Shown here one piece after another: positions 14,031-14,154 of a DNA stretch of 14,154 bases. The notes under the pieces are model-generated. The model was not told the origin of the DNA, made no database searches, and saw only the letters and a list, made by a program, of their open reading frames with translations. This DNA comes from CAYLLT01 sp964591605 (lineage in GTDB: Bacteria > Planctomycetota > Phycisphaerae > UBA1845 > PWPN01), in the NCBI GenBank assembly GCA_964591605.1, contig CAZQEN010000195.1, positions 1 to 14,154 on the forward strand. The letters are read 5' to 3'. The translations under genes and the position numbers were made by a program. How positions within the stretch are numbered: the stretch's first letter is position 1; each line of letters starts with the position of its first letter.

Positions 14031-14154
14031 AGCCTGCTCGGCAACGTCTACCAGGGCCGCTACAAGTCATTTCCGGTGGAGCGCGACGAACATTTCCTCA
14101 CCGTCTGCCGCTACGTGGAGCGCAGCGCCCTGCGGGTCAAGCTGGTGCGCCGGG
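14031..14154 (+). pseudogene. Second RAYT transposase remnant, cut by the window edge
   Basis: The open plus-strand frame reads GNVYQGRYKSFPVERDEHFL followed by TVCRYVERSALRVKLVRR up to the last base. This is the same region of the RAYT family that follows the insertion point in the minus-strand copy (QGRFKSLPVQTDEHLLTVCR, then YVERNALRAGLV), but clearly diverged from it. The N-terminal half with the HUH motif is not encoded upstream: the frame is open back to a stop at 13839-13841, and residues before GNVYQGR do not resemble a RAYT. It is therefore probably a 5'-truncated copy. Whether the C-terminus is complete cannot be seen. Confidence 0.7.

Overview
The window looks like chromosomal DNA of a high-GC planctomycete, most likely of the Phycisphaerae type. 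This is inferred from several traits together: PEP-CTERM exported proteins, a Tat-exported Gfo/Idh/MocA oxidoreductase, a secreted GHL10 glycosidase, REP-associated tyrosine transposases (RAYTs) and high GC. No database search was possible.

Layout. Positions 1-492 are the 3' end of a 23S rRNA gene on the plus strand. A spacer rich in hairpins follows, then a strong intrinsic terminator near 663-699. Just beyond it lies a stretch with a 5S-like motif and fold, called only tentatively. From 892 to 4587, on the plus strand, come two PEP-CTERM cell-surface proteins (the first with two DNRLRE-type repeats) and a Tat-signal Gfo/Idh/MocA oxidoreductase. asnA (ammonia-dependent asparagine synthetase) is at 4721-5761. 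Then comes a signalling cluster: an exported PepSY-like protein with a poly-aspartate tail, an OmpR-family response regulator, and a sensor histidine kinase whose reading frame is cut by one in-frame TGA. The kinase runs convergently, with a 27-bp overlap, into a large minus-strand gene (8790-11723). That gene encodes an exported protein joining a GHL10 glycoside hydrolase domain to an N-acetylmuramoyl-L-alanine amidase domain, probably a two-activity peptidoglycan hydrolase.

From about 11.8 kb to the end the window becomes gene debris and mobile-element remains. There is a fragment of a glycosidase-like protein, a RAYT broken by a 68-bp palindromic insertion, an intact small zinc-ribbon membrane protein with its own terminator, and at the right edge a second RAYT remnant on the opposite strand.

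The most unusual item is the 68-bp element inside the RAYT. It folds into a three-armed structure, is flanked by GAA direct repeats, and its removal (with one GAA) restores the conserved transposase reading frame exactly. Next are the glycosidase-amidase fusion, whose two activities could act in sequence on peptidoglycan, and the histidine kinase split by a stop codon. Most genes with recognised function have clear Shine-Dalgarno sequences. The response regulator does not; a strong stem-loop sits immediately upstream of it instead.
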